DNA from: an uncultured Acidobacteriota bacterium
GTDB taxonomy: Bacteria > Acidobacteriota > Thermoanaerobaculia > UBA5066
NCBI GenBank assembly: GCA_903845115.1
Contig: CAIMWE010000239.1
Location: 1-46,344 of the forward strand
Direction of reading: 5' to 3'
DNA: 46,344 nt
Position 1 is the first letter of the stretch. Each line of letters starts with the position of its first letter. Both the position numbers and the translations under genes were made by a program. The notes beneath the pieces are model-generated. The model did no database searches, had not been told where the DNA came from, and saw only the letters and a list, made by a program, of their open reading frames with translations. Of the stretch, positions 33,279 through 42,060 are shown piece after piece.

Positions 33279-34517
33279 ATGAAACCCAGCTGGCGCCCCC
33301 TCGTCGTCCTTTCGTTCTGCTTCGCCGTGACCGCGGCCGCCACCCTCACGGTCGCCTGCAAGAAGGGCCCCTCCGGTCCGCCTCCGGGAGGTCCCGTCGA
33401 GGTCGCCGTCGTGACGGTGAAGCCCGAGAAGATCGTCCTGACGACGGAGCTGCCGGGCAAGACCTCCCCCTACCTCGTCGCCGAGGTGAGGCCTCAGGTG
33501 AACGGTCTGATCCGCTCGCGGGCCTTCGAGGAAGGCTCCGACGTGAAGGCGGGCGACCTCCTCTACCAGATCGACCCGGCCCAGTACCAGGCCGCGTACG
33601 ACCAGGCGAAGGCGGCGCTGGCGATGGCCGAGGCGAACGTCCCGGCGGCGCGGCTGCGGGCCGAGCGCCTCAAGGGGCTCGTCGAGATCAAGGCGACTCC
33701 CCGGCAGAACTACGACGACGCCCTGGCGGCCCTCCAGCAGGCCGAGGCGAGCGTGGAGGCGGCGAAGGCCACGGCCGAGAGCGCCCGCATCAACCTCTCG
33801 TACACGCCGATCCGGGCGCCGATCCCGGGGCGGACGGGCAAGTCGAGCGTCACCGTCGGGGCGCTGGTGACCGCCTACCAGCCCGTCCCCCTGATGGTGG
33901 TCCAGCAGCTCGACCCGATCTACGTCGACGTCACGCAGTCGTCCGCCGAGCTGCTTCGCCTGAGGCAGGGGCTCGAGAGCGGCCGGCTGAAGCGGAGCAG
34001 CGAGTCATGGAGCCGCGTGAAGCTCCTCCTGGAGGACGGCACGCCCTACCCGCTCGAGGGCAAGCTCAAGTTCCGCGACGTCACGGTCGACTCGACGACC
34101 GGCTCGGTCACGCTCCGGATGGTCTTCCCGAATCCCAGCAATCTCCTCCTGCCCGGCATGTTCGTCCGGGCGGTGGTCGAGGAAGGGGTGAGCGGGGACG
34201 CGATCCTCGTGCCCCAGCAGGGGGTCACGCGAGACCAGAAGGGGAACCCCTACGCCCTCGTTGCCGGCAAGGAGGGGAAGGTGGAGCAGCGGATCCTCAC
34301 GCTCGACCGGGCCGTCGGCGACCGGTGGCTCGTGGCGAAGGGACTCGCCTCAGGCGACCGCGTCATCGTGGAAGGGCTGCAGCGGATCCGTCCCGGAGCC
34401 GACGTGAAGGCGGTGCCGTTCGCGGCCGCGGCGAAAGACCAGCAAGTCTCGGCGAAGGCCGATCCGGCGCCAGTCAAGGCCGATCCGGCCACAGCCCCGG
34501 CCCCGGCCGCGAAGTAA
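33279..34517 (+). CDS. RND efflux periplasmic adaptor lipoprotein (AcrA/MexA family)
   Basis: 412 aa; start after GGAGAGAAC. A lipobox-like LTVAC with C27 suggests lipidation. The membrane-fusion order is visible: barrel-sandwich half (AEVRPQVNGLI, RSRAFEEGSDVKAGDLLYQID), alpha-hairpin (about 105-170, ALAMAEANVPAARLRAERLKGL), second sandwich half (INLSYTPIRAPIPGRTGKSSVTVGALV), beta-barrel (VPLMVVQQLDPIYVDVTQS) and membrane-proximal domain. A Lys/Ala/Pro-rich tail ends the protein. It bridges the pump encoded 11 nt downstream to the OprM-like channel. Substrate range (drugs, solvents, metabolites) cannot be told. Confidence 0.94.
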   Translation: MKPSWRPLVVLSFCFAVTAAATLTVACKKGPSGPPPGGPVEVAVVTVKPEKIVLTTELPGKTSPYLVAEVRPQVNGLIRSRAFEEGSDVKAGDLLYQIDPAQYQAAYDQAKAALAMAEANVPAARLRAERLKGLVEIKATPRQNYDDALAALQQAEASVEAAKATAESARINLSYTPIRAPIPGRTGKSSVTVGALVTAYQPVPLMVVQQLDPIYVDVTQSSAELLRLRQGLESGRLKRSSESWSRVKLLLEDGTPYPLEGKLKFRDVTVDSTTGSVTLRMVFPNPSNLLLPGMFVRAVVEEGVSGDAILVPQQGVTRDQKGNPYALVAGKEGKVEQRILTLDRAVGDRWLVAKGLASGDRVIVEGLQRIRPGADVKAVPFAAAAKDQQVSAKADPAPVKADPATAPAPAAK

Positions 34518-34528
34518 GGACGGCGCCG

Positions 34529-37500
34529 ATGTCCCGCTTCTTCCTGGATCGCCCCGTCTTCGCCTGGGTCATCGCGATCGCGATGATGCTGGCCGGAGCC
34601 ATGGCGATCGTGAAGCTCCCCGTCTCCCAGTACCCGCCGATCGCCCCCCCCTCGATCGGGATCCGGGCGATGTATCCCGGCGCGGCGGCCAAGACCGTCG
34701 AGGACTCGGTCGTCCAGATCATCGAGCAGAAGATGACCGGGCTCGACCGGATGCTCTACATCTACTCCACGGCCGACTCGTCGGGGAGCGCGCAGATCAC
34801 GCTCACCTTCGCGCCGGGGACCGACCCGGACATCGCCTGGGCGAAGGTCCAGAACAAGCTCCAGCTCGCCATGCCCGCCCTCCCCGACGTCGTCCAGCAG
34901 ACGGGCGTCACCGTCAGCAAGGCGACCAGGAACTACCTCCTCATCGCCGGCGTCTCCTCCGAGGACGGCAGCATGGACAACGCCGACCTCAACGACTACG
35001 TCGTCTCGAGGATCGAGTCGGTCCTCGGGCGCGTCCCCGGGGTGGGCGAGGTCGAGGTCTTCGGCACCGCCTACTCTATGCGGGTCTGGCTCGACCCGGA
35101 CAAGCTGACGAAGTACTCCATGACCTCGGACGACGTCGTTCTGGCCCTGCGGTCGTACAACGTCGAGGTCTCCGCCGGCCAGCTCGGCGGGGCGCCAGCC
35201 GTTCCCGGCCAGCGCCTCAACGCCTCGATCCTCATCCAGTCGCTCCTGAAGACGCCGGAGGAGTTCGCGGCGGTCCCGCTCCGGACGAACCCGGACGGGT
35301 CGGTCGTGAAGGTGAAGGACATCGGCCGGACCGAGCTCGGGACCGAGATCCCCGACATGAAGTTCAAGTTCAACGGCAAGCCGGCCGGCGTCCTGGCGAT
35401 CCGCCAGGAGGCGGGGGCGAACGCCCTCGAGACCGCAGACCGGGTCAAGGCGAAGATGATGGAGCTCTCGAAGTTCTTCCCGCCCGGGATGAAGCCGATC
35501 TTCATCTACGACACGACCCCCTTCGTGAAGGTGGCGATCGAGGAGGTCTACAAGACGCTCTTCGAGGCGATCGTCCTCGTCTTCCTCGTCATGTATCTCT
35601 TCCTCGGGAACTTCCGGGCGACGCTGATCCCCACGGTCGCCGTCCCGGTCGTCCTCCTCGGGACGTTCGGCGTCCTCGGCGCCCTCGGCTACTCGGTCAA
35701 CATGCTGACGATGTTCGCGATGGTCCTCTCCATCGGCCTCCTCGTCGACGACGCGATCGTCGTGGTCGAGAACGTGGAGCGGATCATGAGCGAGGAGGGA
35801 CTCTCCCCGCTCGAGGCGACCCGCAAGTCGATGGACCAGATCACGAGCGCCCTGATCGGCATCGGCCTCGTCCTCTCGGCGGTCTTCGGGCCGATGATCT
35901 TCTTCCCCGGCTCCACCGGCGTCATCTACCGGCAGTTCTCGGTGACGGTCATCGCCTCGATGCTCCTCTCGGTCCTGGTGGCCCTCATCCTGACGCCCGT
36001 GCTCTGCGCCTCGCTGCTCAAAGCCGTCCCGAAGGGGCACGAGGCGGCCGAGACCGGGGTCGGATTCCTGAGGCCGTTCTTCCTCTGGTTCGACCGCTTC
36101 TTCTACAAGCTCCGCGACCGCTACGTGGGCTCGGTCGGACACGTCCTGAGCAGGAAGGCGCGCTTCGCCGCCGTCTTCGCCGCGATCGTCGCCGTCATGG
36201 TGCTCCTCTACCTGCGGATGCCGACCGGGTACCTCCCCGAGGAGGACCAGGGAACCCTGATGGCGATGGTCCAGCTCCCGGTCGGCTCGACCCTCGAGCA
36301 GACCGAGGTGGTGATGAAGGAGGTGGAGCGCCACTTCCTCGTCGACCAGAAGGACGCGGTGAAATCGTGCGGGGCGGTCGCGGGAATGGGCTTCGCCGGG
36401 CGAGGTCAGAACCAGGGGATGGTCTTCGTCCAGCTCAAGGACTGGAAGCTCCGCGATCGGCCGGGCCTGAAGGCCAAGGACGTGGCGGGGAAGGCGATGC
36501 GGGCCCTCTCGTCCCAGCGCGGAGCCATCATCTTCGCCTTCCCTCCACCCGCGGTCGTCGAGCTCGGCACCGCGACCGGCTTCGACCTGATGGTGCAGGA
36601 CCGGGGATCCCTCGGGCACGAGGGGCTCGCGAACGCGATCAACCAGCTCGTCGGCCTGGCGGCGAAGGACCCGCGGCTCGCGCGCGTCCGGATGAACGGG
36701 ATGACGGACGTCCCCCAGTACAAGGTCGACATCGACTGGGACAAGGCGGGCACGCTCGGAGTCCCCGTCGCGTCGGCGCAGAGCTACCTCTCGGCGGCGT
36801 TCGGCAGCGCCTACGTCGGCAACTTCGTCCAGGGGGGGCGCGTCAAGCGGGTCTACGTGCAGGCCGACGCCCCGTTCCGGATGGTCCCCGAGGACCTCCA
36901 CCGGCTCCACGTCCGCAACGGGCGCGGCGCCCTCGTCAATCTCTCGGCCGTCGCCTCGGGCCGGTGGGTCTACGGCTCGCCGCGCCTCGAGCGCTACAAC
37001 GCCTTCCCCGCGATGAACATCCAGGGGGAGCCGGCGCCGGGCATGAGCTCCGGCGAGGCGATGAACGCGATGGAGGAGCTGATCAAGAAGCTCCCGTCCG
37101 ACGTCGGCTTCGAGTGGACCGGCCTCTCCTACCAGCAGCGGATGTCGGAGTCGCAGGCCGGGCTCCTCTACGCCTTCTCGGTCCTGGTCATCTTCCTCGT
37201 CCTGGCGGCGCTCTACGAGAGCTGGACCGTGCCGATCTCGATCGTCCTGGCCCTCCCGCTCGGGGTCATCGGGGGCGTGATCGCCACCTCCTCGCGCGGC
37301 ATGGCGAACGACGTCTACTTCCAGATCGGCCTCCTCACCGTCCTCGGCCTGACGACGAAGAACGCGATCCTCATCGTCCAGTTCGCCGTCCAGAACCGCG
37401 AGAAGGGGATGGGGCTGATCGAGGCGACGATGGAGGCCGCCAAGACTCGGCTCCGCCCGATCGTCATGACGTCGCTGGCCTTCGGCTTCGGCGTCCTCCC

Positions 37501-37702
37501 GCTGGCAATCGCCTCGGGGGCCGGGGCCGGCGCGCAGATGGCGATCGGCACCAGCGTCCTGGGCGGGATGGTCAGCGGCACCTTCCTGGCCGTCGTCCTG
37601 ATCCCGCTTCTCTACGTCCTCGTCGTCCGGCTCTTCGAGCGGAAGAAGAGCGGCGAGCCGGCCGCCTCCGTCGAAGCCCCGCTCCCCGTGGAGGGAAAGT
37701 GA
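34529..37702 (+). CDS. RND multidrug-efflux pump (AcrB/MexB family, HAE1)
   Basis: 1057 aa; ATG 34529 with AAGGA about 8 nt upstream. It begins SRFFLDRPVFAWVIAI, the standard HAE1 N-terminus. The proton-relay aspartates fall at D407 and D408 in LLVDDAIVVVENVERI, the same numbers as in E. coli AcrB, and the partner lysine is K944 in LTTKNAILIVQ. Two halves of six helices, each with a large periplasmic loop, are evident. The pump is powered by proton flow and expels amphiphilic compounds. Its stop overlaps the ATG of the channel gene (TGATG), so the three parts form one operon. Confidence 0.96.
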   Translation: MSRFFLDRPVFAWVIAIAMMLAGAMAIVKLPVSQYPPIAPPSIGIRAMYPGAAAKTVEDSVVQIIEQKMTGLDRMLYIYSTADSSGSAQITLTFAPGTDPDIAWAKVQNKLQLAMPALPDVVQQTGVTVSKATRNYLLIAGVSSEDGSMDNADLNDYVVSRIESVLGRVPGVGEVEVFGTAYSMRVWLDPDKLTKYSMTSDDVVLALRSYNVEVSAGQLGGAPAVPGQRLNASILIQSLLKTPEEFAAVPLRTNPDGSVVKVKDIGRTELGTEIPDMKFKFNGKPAGVLAIRQEAGANALETADRVKAKMMELSKFFPPGMKPIFIYDTTPFVKVAIEEVYKTLFEAIVLVFLVMYLFLGNFRATLIPTVAVPVVLLGTFGVLGALGYSVNMLTMFAMVLSIGLLVDDAIVVVENVERIMSEEGLSPLEATRKSMDQITSALIGIGLVLSAVFGPMIFFPGSTGVIYRQFSVTVIASMLLSVLVALILTPVLCASLLKAVPKGHEAAETGVGFLRPFFLWFDRFFYKLRDRYVGSVGHVLSRKARFAAVFAAIVAVMVLLYLRMPTGYLPEEDQGTLMAMVQLPVGSTLEQTEVVMKEVERHFLVDQKDAVKSCGAVAGMGFAGRGQNQGMVFVQLKDWKLRDRPGLKAKDVAGKAMRALSSQRGAIIFAFPPPAVVELGTATGFDLMVQDRGSLGHEGLANAINQLVGLAAKDPRLARVRMNGMTDVPQYKVDIDWDKAGTLGVPVASAQSYLSAAFGSAYVGNFVQGGRVKRVYVQADAPFRMVPEDLHRLHVRNGRGALVNLSAVASGRWVYGSPRLERYNAFPAMNIQGEPAPGMSSGEAMNAMEELIKKLPSDVGFEWTGLSYQQRMSESQAGLLYAFSVLVIFLVLAALYESWTVPISIVLALPLGVIGGVIATSSRGMANDVYFQIGLLTVLGLTTKNAILIVQFAVQNREKGMGLIEATMEAAKTRLRPIVMTSLAFGFGVLPLAIASGAGAGAQMAIGTSVLGGMVSGTFLAVVLIPLLYVLVVRLFERKKSGEPAASVEAPLPVEGK

Positions 37703-39159
37703 TGAACCGCAAGCTGTCCCCGCCGGTCCTGGCCGCGCTCCTCCCCGCGGCGCTCCTCCTGGGGGGCTGCACGATGATCCCGGACTACCAGCGACCCGCC
37801 TCGCCGGTCCCCGGCGACTGGGCGAACGGAGTCCCGACGAAGACCGAGTCGGCTCCTGTCAAGGCAGCGGCCGAGGGCCCCGCGACGGAGACCGTCCCGG
37901 CCTCTCCGGCGGTCGAGCTGAAGTGGCAGGACTTCTTCACCGACCCCCGCCTCCGGTCGCTCATCGACCTTTCCCTCGCGAACAACCGCGACCTCCGGGT
38001 CGCGACCCTCAACATCGAGAAGGCGGCCGCCTTCTACCGCATCCAGCGCGCCGAACTGAACCCGACGATCGGGGTCCAGGCCGTGGGAAACAAGTACCGC
38101 ATCCCCGAGAAGCTGGGGGACAACGGCCAGGCCAGCACGGTCTCGGTCTACTCCGTCAACCTCGGCCTCGCCTCGTGGGAGCTGGACTTCTTCGGACGGC
38201 TCCGGAGCCTCTCCGCCGCTTCCCTCGAGCAGTACCTCGCGACGGAGGAAGCCCGCCGGGGCGCGCAGATCGCCCTCGTGTCCGCCGTGGCGGGAACCTA
38301 CCTGGCCCTGGCGGCCGACGGCGAGAATCTGCGGCTGGCCAGTGTGACGCTGGCGGCGCAGCAGTCCTCGTACGACCTGATCAAGGCGACCGCGGACGCC
38401 GGCATCGGCTCCGACCTCGACCTCCGCCAGGCCCAGAGCCAGGTGGAGGCCGCGAAGGTCAACGTCGCGGCGTTCACCGGCGCGGTCGCCGTGGACCGGA
38501 ACGCGCTCCAGGTCCTCGTCGGGTCGCCCGTCTCTCCCGATCTCCTTCCCGGAACCTTTGGCGCCGTGACCGACCCGCGAGGGGTTGCCGCCGGGCTCCC
38601 TTCCGACGTCCTCCTCCGCCGGCCCGACATCCTCGCGGCCGAGCACCGCCTCCGCGGCGCGAACGCGAACATCGGTGCGGCCCGGGCGGCCTTCTTCCCG
38701 CGGATCTCCCTGACGGCGAGCTTCGGCACCCAGGGCCCGCAGCTTTCCGACCTCTTCGGGGGCGGCACCCAGACCTGGAGCTTCGTACCGCAGATCATCG
38801 CCCCCCTCTTCGCCAGCGGCTCGCTGATCGCGAACCTGAAGGTCTCGAAGCTCGACCGCGAGATCGCCGTCGCGCAGTACGAGAAGGCGATCCAGGTCGC
38901 CTTCGCCGAGGTGAGCGACGCGCTGACCCTGAGGACGACGCTCGTCGCCCAGCGCGAGGCTCAGGAGGCGCTGGTCGTGGCGCTCGACCAGACCTGGCGC
39001 CTCTACGACGCCCGTTACCAGGCGGGGATCGACAGCTACCTCGGCGTCCTCGTGGCCCAGCAGGCCCTCTTCAACGCCCAGAAGGGGGAGGTCAGCCTCC
39101 GCCTCGCGGAGCAGGCGAACCTCGTCCTGCTCTTCAAGGCCCTGGGCGGGGGGGTCTGA
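37702..39159 (+). CDS. RND outer-membrane channel lipoprotein (OprM/NodT family)
   Basis: 485 aa; ATG overlaps the pump stop, with GGAGGGAAAG upstream. The lipobox LLGGC puts the lipidated cysteine at C23. The TolC-type fold is seen as two similar halves, each with a WQDFF- or SWELDFFGRLRSL-like start, long coiled helices (for example YLATEEARRGAQIALVSAVA), and the RRPDILAAEHRLRGANANIG motif of the second half. It completes the tripartite pump. A run of Ala/Pro/Lys-rich sequence (about 40-70) follows the lipid anchor. Confidence 0.95.
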   Translation: MNRKLSPPVLAALLPAALLLGGCTMIPDYQRPASPVPGDWANGVPTKTESAPVKAAAEGPATETVPASPAVELKWQDFFTDPRLRSLIDLSLANNRDLRVATLNIEKAAAFYRIQRAELNPTIGVQAVGNKYRIPEKLGDNGQASTVSVYSVNLGLASWELDFFGRLRSLSAASLEQYLATEEARRGAQIALVSAVAGTYLALAADGENLRLASVTLAAQQSSYDLIKATADAGIGSDLDLRQAQSQVEAAKVNVAAFTGAVAVDRNALQVLVGSPVSPDLLPGTFGAVTDPRGVAAGLPSDVLLRRPDILAAEHRLRGANANIGAARAAFFPRISLTASFGTQGPQLSDLFGGGTQTWSFVPQIIAPLFASGSLIANLKVSKLDREIAVAQYEKAIQVAFAEVSDALTLRTTLVAQREAQEALVVALDQTWRLYDARYQAGIDSYLGVLVAQQALFNAQKGEVSLRLAEQANLVLLFKALGGGV

Positions 39160-39181
39160 CGCCCGGGGCGGCGTCCCCCGC

Positions 39182-40828
39182 CTACGACGCCTTCAGGGCC
39201 TCCGTGACGAGAGCGCGCGCCTCCTCCTGGATCAGGCGCAGGTGGTCCCTGCCGCGGAAGCTCTCGGCATAGATCTTGTAGACGTCCTCGGTGCCGGACG
39301 GCCGCGCGGCGAACCAGCCGTCGGCCGTCGTCACCTTCAGGCCGCCGATCGCGGCCCCGTTGCCGGGCGCCTTCGTCAGCGTGGCGGTGATCGGGGCGCC
39401 CGCGAGGCTCGTCGCCTTGACGTCCTCGGGAGAGAGCTTGCCGAGCCGCGCCTTCTGGTCCGGGGTGGCCGGGGCGTCCACCCGCTCGTAGACCGGCTCT
39501 CCGTAACGGGCCGTCAGCTCGCGGTAGACCTCGCCGGGGTCCTTGCCCAGGACCGCCGTGATCTCGGCGGCGAGGAGGCCCAGGATCAGCCCGTCCTTGT
39601 CGGTCGTCCAGACCGTGCCGTCCCGCCGGAGGAACGACGCGCCCGCGCTCTCCTCCCCGCCGAAGCCGAGGTCGCCCGAGAGAAGCCCGGGGACGAACCA
39701 CTTGAAGCCGACCGGCACCTCCACCAGCCGGCGGCCCAGCCCGGCGGCCACCCGGTCGATCAGGCTGGAGCTGACGAGGGTCTTCCCGATCCCGGCATCC
39801 TTCCGCCAGCCGTCCCGCGCTCCGAACAGGTAGTGGATCGCGGTGGCGAGGTAGTGGTTCGGGTTCATCAGCCCGGCCGGGGTGACGATCCCGTGGCGGT
39901 CGGCGTCGGCGTCGTTCCCCTCCGCCACCTGGAACCTGTCGCGGATCGCGATGAGGGAGGCCATCGCGAAGGGGGAGGAGCAGTCCATCCGGATGCGGCC
40001 GTCCCAGTCGAGGGTCATGAAGCCGAAGGTGGGGTCGACGCTGGGGTTGACCACCGTCAGATCCAGTCCGTACTTCTCCGCGATCCTCCCCCAGAAGTCG
40101 ACCGAGGCGCCGCCCAACGGGTCGACCCCGATCCTCACCTTCGCGAAACGGATCGCGTCCAGGTCCACCACGGAGGCGAGGTCGTCGACGTAGGCCGTCA
40201 GGTAGTCGTGGCCGGCCGTCGTGGCGGCCCTCCGGGCCCGGGAGTACGGAATCCGCTTCACGCCGTCGAGCCCGGCCGTGAGAAGCGCGTTGGCCCGGTC
40301 CTCGATCCATTTCGTCGCGCCGGTGTCGGCGGGGCCGCCGTGGGGCGGGTTGTACTTGAAGCCGCCGTCCTCGGGCGGATTGTGGGAAGGGGAGATGACG
40401 ATCCCGTCGGCGCGGTGCCCCGCGTGGCTGACGTCGCGGTTCCATCCGAGGACGGCGTGGGAGATGACCGGCGTCGGCGTGTAGCCGTCGGCCGAGTCGA
40501 TGCGCACCTCGACTCCGTTCGCCGCCAGCACCTCGAGGGCCGTGCGGAAGGCGGGCTCGGAGAGGGCGTGCGTGTCCTGGCCGAGGAAGAGAGGCCCGGT
40601 CGCATCGTGCCCCGCCCGGTACTCGCAGATGGCCTGCGTGGTGGCGAGGATGTGGTCCTCGTTGAAGCTGGACCGGAGCGAGGAGCCCCGGTGGCCCGAG
40701 GTCCCGAAGGCCACCCGCTGCCCTCGTTCCGCTGGGTCGGGCCGCTCGGTGTAGTACGCGGCGAGGAGGCGGGGGACGTGGACGAGGTCCGAGGCCTGGG
40801 CAGGCTGGCCGGCGTGCGGGTGAGTCAT
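39182..40828 (-). CDS. pgm: Phosphoglucomutase (alpha-D-glucose)
   Basis: 548 aa; ATG 40828 with GGAGGG 5 nt upstream; the longer opening to 41143 is not needed because [15 protein letters not shown] matches the start of E. coli Pgm. It interconverts glucose 1-phosphate and glucose 6-phosphate in the cytoplasm. The active-site phosphoserine loop is [11 protein letters not shown] (S148), the metal loop NDADADRHG, the sugar loop GGEESAG, and the phosphate-binding loop ARPSGTED. All are intact. It is convergent with the RND operon (22-nt gap). It would link sugar imported by the PTS to glycogen, trehalose or surface polysaccharide synthesis. Confidence 0.96.
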   Translation of the reverse strand: MTHPHAGQPAQASDLVHVPRLLAAYYTERPDPAERGQRVAFGTSGHRGSSLRSSFNEDHILATTQAICEYRAGHDATGPLFLGQDTHALSEPAFRTALEVLAANGVEVRIDSADGYTPTPVISHAVLGWNRDVSHAGHRADGIVISPSHNPPEDGGFKYNPPHGGPADTGATKWIEDRANALLTAGLDGVKRIPYSRARRAATTAGHDYLTAYVDDLASVVDLDAIRFAKVRIGVDPLGGASVDFWGRIAEKYGLDLTVVNPSVDPTFGFMTLDWDGRIRMDCSSPFAMASLIAIRDRFQVAEGNDADADRHGIVTPAGLMNPNHYLATAIHYLFGARDGWRKDAGIGKTLVSSSLIDRVAAGLGRRLVEVPVGFKWFVPGLLSGDLGFGGEESAGASFLRRDGTVWTTDKDGLILGLLAAEITAVLGKDPGEVYRELTARYGEPVYERVDAPATPDQKARLGKLSPEDVKATSLAGAPITATLTKAPGNGAAIGGLKVTTADGWFAARPSGTEDVYKIYAESFRGRDHLRLIQEEARALVTEALKAS

Positions 40829-41054
40829 GACAACCCTCCATCCGGCACCGTAAGCGGCCTCGCGGGCCGAGTCAACAGCCAGGACGACGGCGTCGCCGGG
40901 AAAGCGAGGTCCCCCGCGAACCGCCCGGGAGATAAAATCCATCGAGCCAAGGTCGACCGTGATCCGGGGGCGCCGGAAGAGGCCGTCGCCCAGTCCGAAT
41001 TCCTGCTGCTCGGAAGCCCTCGACCGATTCCCGACAACACGGAGGTGCCGAAAG

Positions 41055-41534
41055 ATGAAGAGACCGTTCCTCCCCAGGGTCCTCGTCCTCTGCTGCGTCG
41101 TCGCGGCGCTGTCGACGACGCTCGCGTGGGCCCTCCCCGGCACGAAGAAGAAGGCCGACCCGATCGGCGACCTCCGGGCCGCCGTCGCGAAGAACGTGGC
41201 GGACCCCGACCGGGCGTCGAGGATGTCCTCCTCGGTCGACGAGATGGAGAGGCTGATCCGCGAGGCCGGGGCGCTGGTCGCGAAGCGGCAGCAGGAGCTG
41301 GCCCCGCTCGTCCGGGACTACCGCGCTTCCCGGGAGGCGGTCGAGGCGAAGCTCGCGGAGGGGAACGACCAGCGGGCCGCGCTCGCGCGGAAGGTCCTGG
41401 ACGCTCACCTTGCCTTCAAGAAGGAAGCCACCCCCGCCGAGTGGAAGAAGCTGGCGAAGCTGGAGGAGCGGGCCCTGGCGTACGCCGCGGCCAGCTCGCT
41501 GGGCCAGGAACCGATTCTAGCCAAGGAGAACTGA
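41055..41534 (+). CDS. Small exported helical protein, unknown function (first of pair)
   Basis: 159 aa; ATG 41055 with GGAGGT 8 nt upstream. A signal peptide ([18 protein letters not shown]) precedes a highly charged, almost entirely helical mature part with likely coiled coil. The segment [23 protein letters not shown] resembles the C-terminus of the next gene's product (DSVFALKKTLTEDEWKAVF). No family recognised with certainty. A TAAAAT -10-like box lies at 40933-40938 in the divergent gap with pgm. Probably co-transcribed with the next gene 4 nt downstream. Confidence 0.75.
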   Translation: MKRPFLPRVLVLCCVVAALSTTLAWALPGTKKKADPIGDLRAAVAKNVADPDRASRMSSSVDEMERLIREAGALVAKRQQELAPLVRDYRASREAVEAKLAEGNDQRAALARKVLDAHLAFKKEATPAEWKKLAKLEERALAYAAASSLGQEPILAKEN

Positions 41535-41538
41535 CGTC

Positions 41539-41919
41539 ATGATCGCAGCAGCAGTCCTCTCCCTGTCTCTCCTCGCGGGCGGAAACGGCGCGCTCGGGGC
41601 GCAGGTCTTCTTCCCCGAGATGGCCGCGGCCATCAAGAAGATCGTGACCGACGGCGCCCGGGCCGACGCGGCCGTGGGGATCGTCGAGCAGTCCCGGAAG
41701 GAGAGCGAGGCGACCGTGAAGCGGGCGGCGGAGGTGGCCAAGCAGTTCCAGAAGGCCGATACGAAGCCCGACACCGTCCTCGCCGACCTCCAGCCCTTCC
41801 TCGACTCGATCGCCGCCGAGCGCCAGCGCGGCCAGAAGGAATCCCTCGACAGCGTCTTCGCCCTGAAGAAGACGCTGACCGAGGACGAGTGGAAGGCCGT
41901 CTTCGCGGGGGCGAAGTAA
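41539..41919 (+). CDS. Small exported helical protein, unknown function (second of pair)
   Basis: 126 aa; ATG 41539 with AAGGAG about 10 nt upstream, inside the end of the previous gene. A short signal peptide (AAAVLSLSLLAGGNGALGA) is followed by charged helices. The C-terminal motif LKKTLTEDEWKAVF aligns with that of its neighbour, so the two are probably diverged paralogues or partners. No known domain recognised. Likely periplasmic. Confidence 0.72.
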   Translation: MIAAAVLSLSLLAGGNGALGAQVFFPEMAAAIKKIVTDGARADAAVGIVEQSRKESEATVKRAAEVAKQFQKADTKPDTVLADLQPFLDSIAAERQRGQKESLDSVFALKKTLTEDEWKAVFAGAK

Positions 41920-42060
41920 GGGAGGCTGGACCTACGGCGCACCGGGTGGTCGCGATTCAGGCGAGGGCTGCCGCGGCGGCGGTGGCCGGTCTGACGGCAC
42001 TGACGACCGGCACCATCGTCGGAACGCCCGGGTCGGCGGCCCGCTGCGGCGGAGGGGAAG

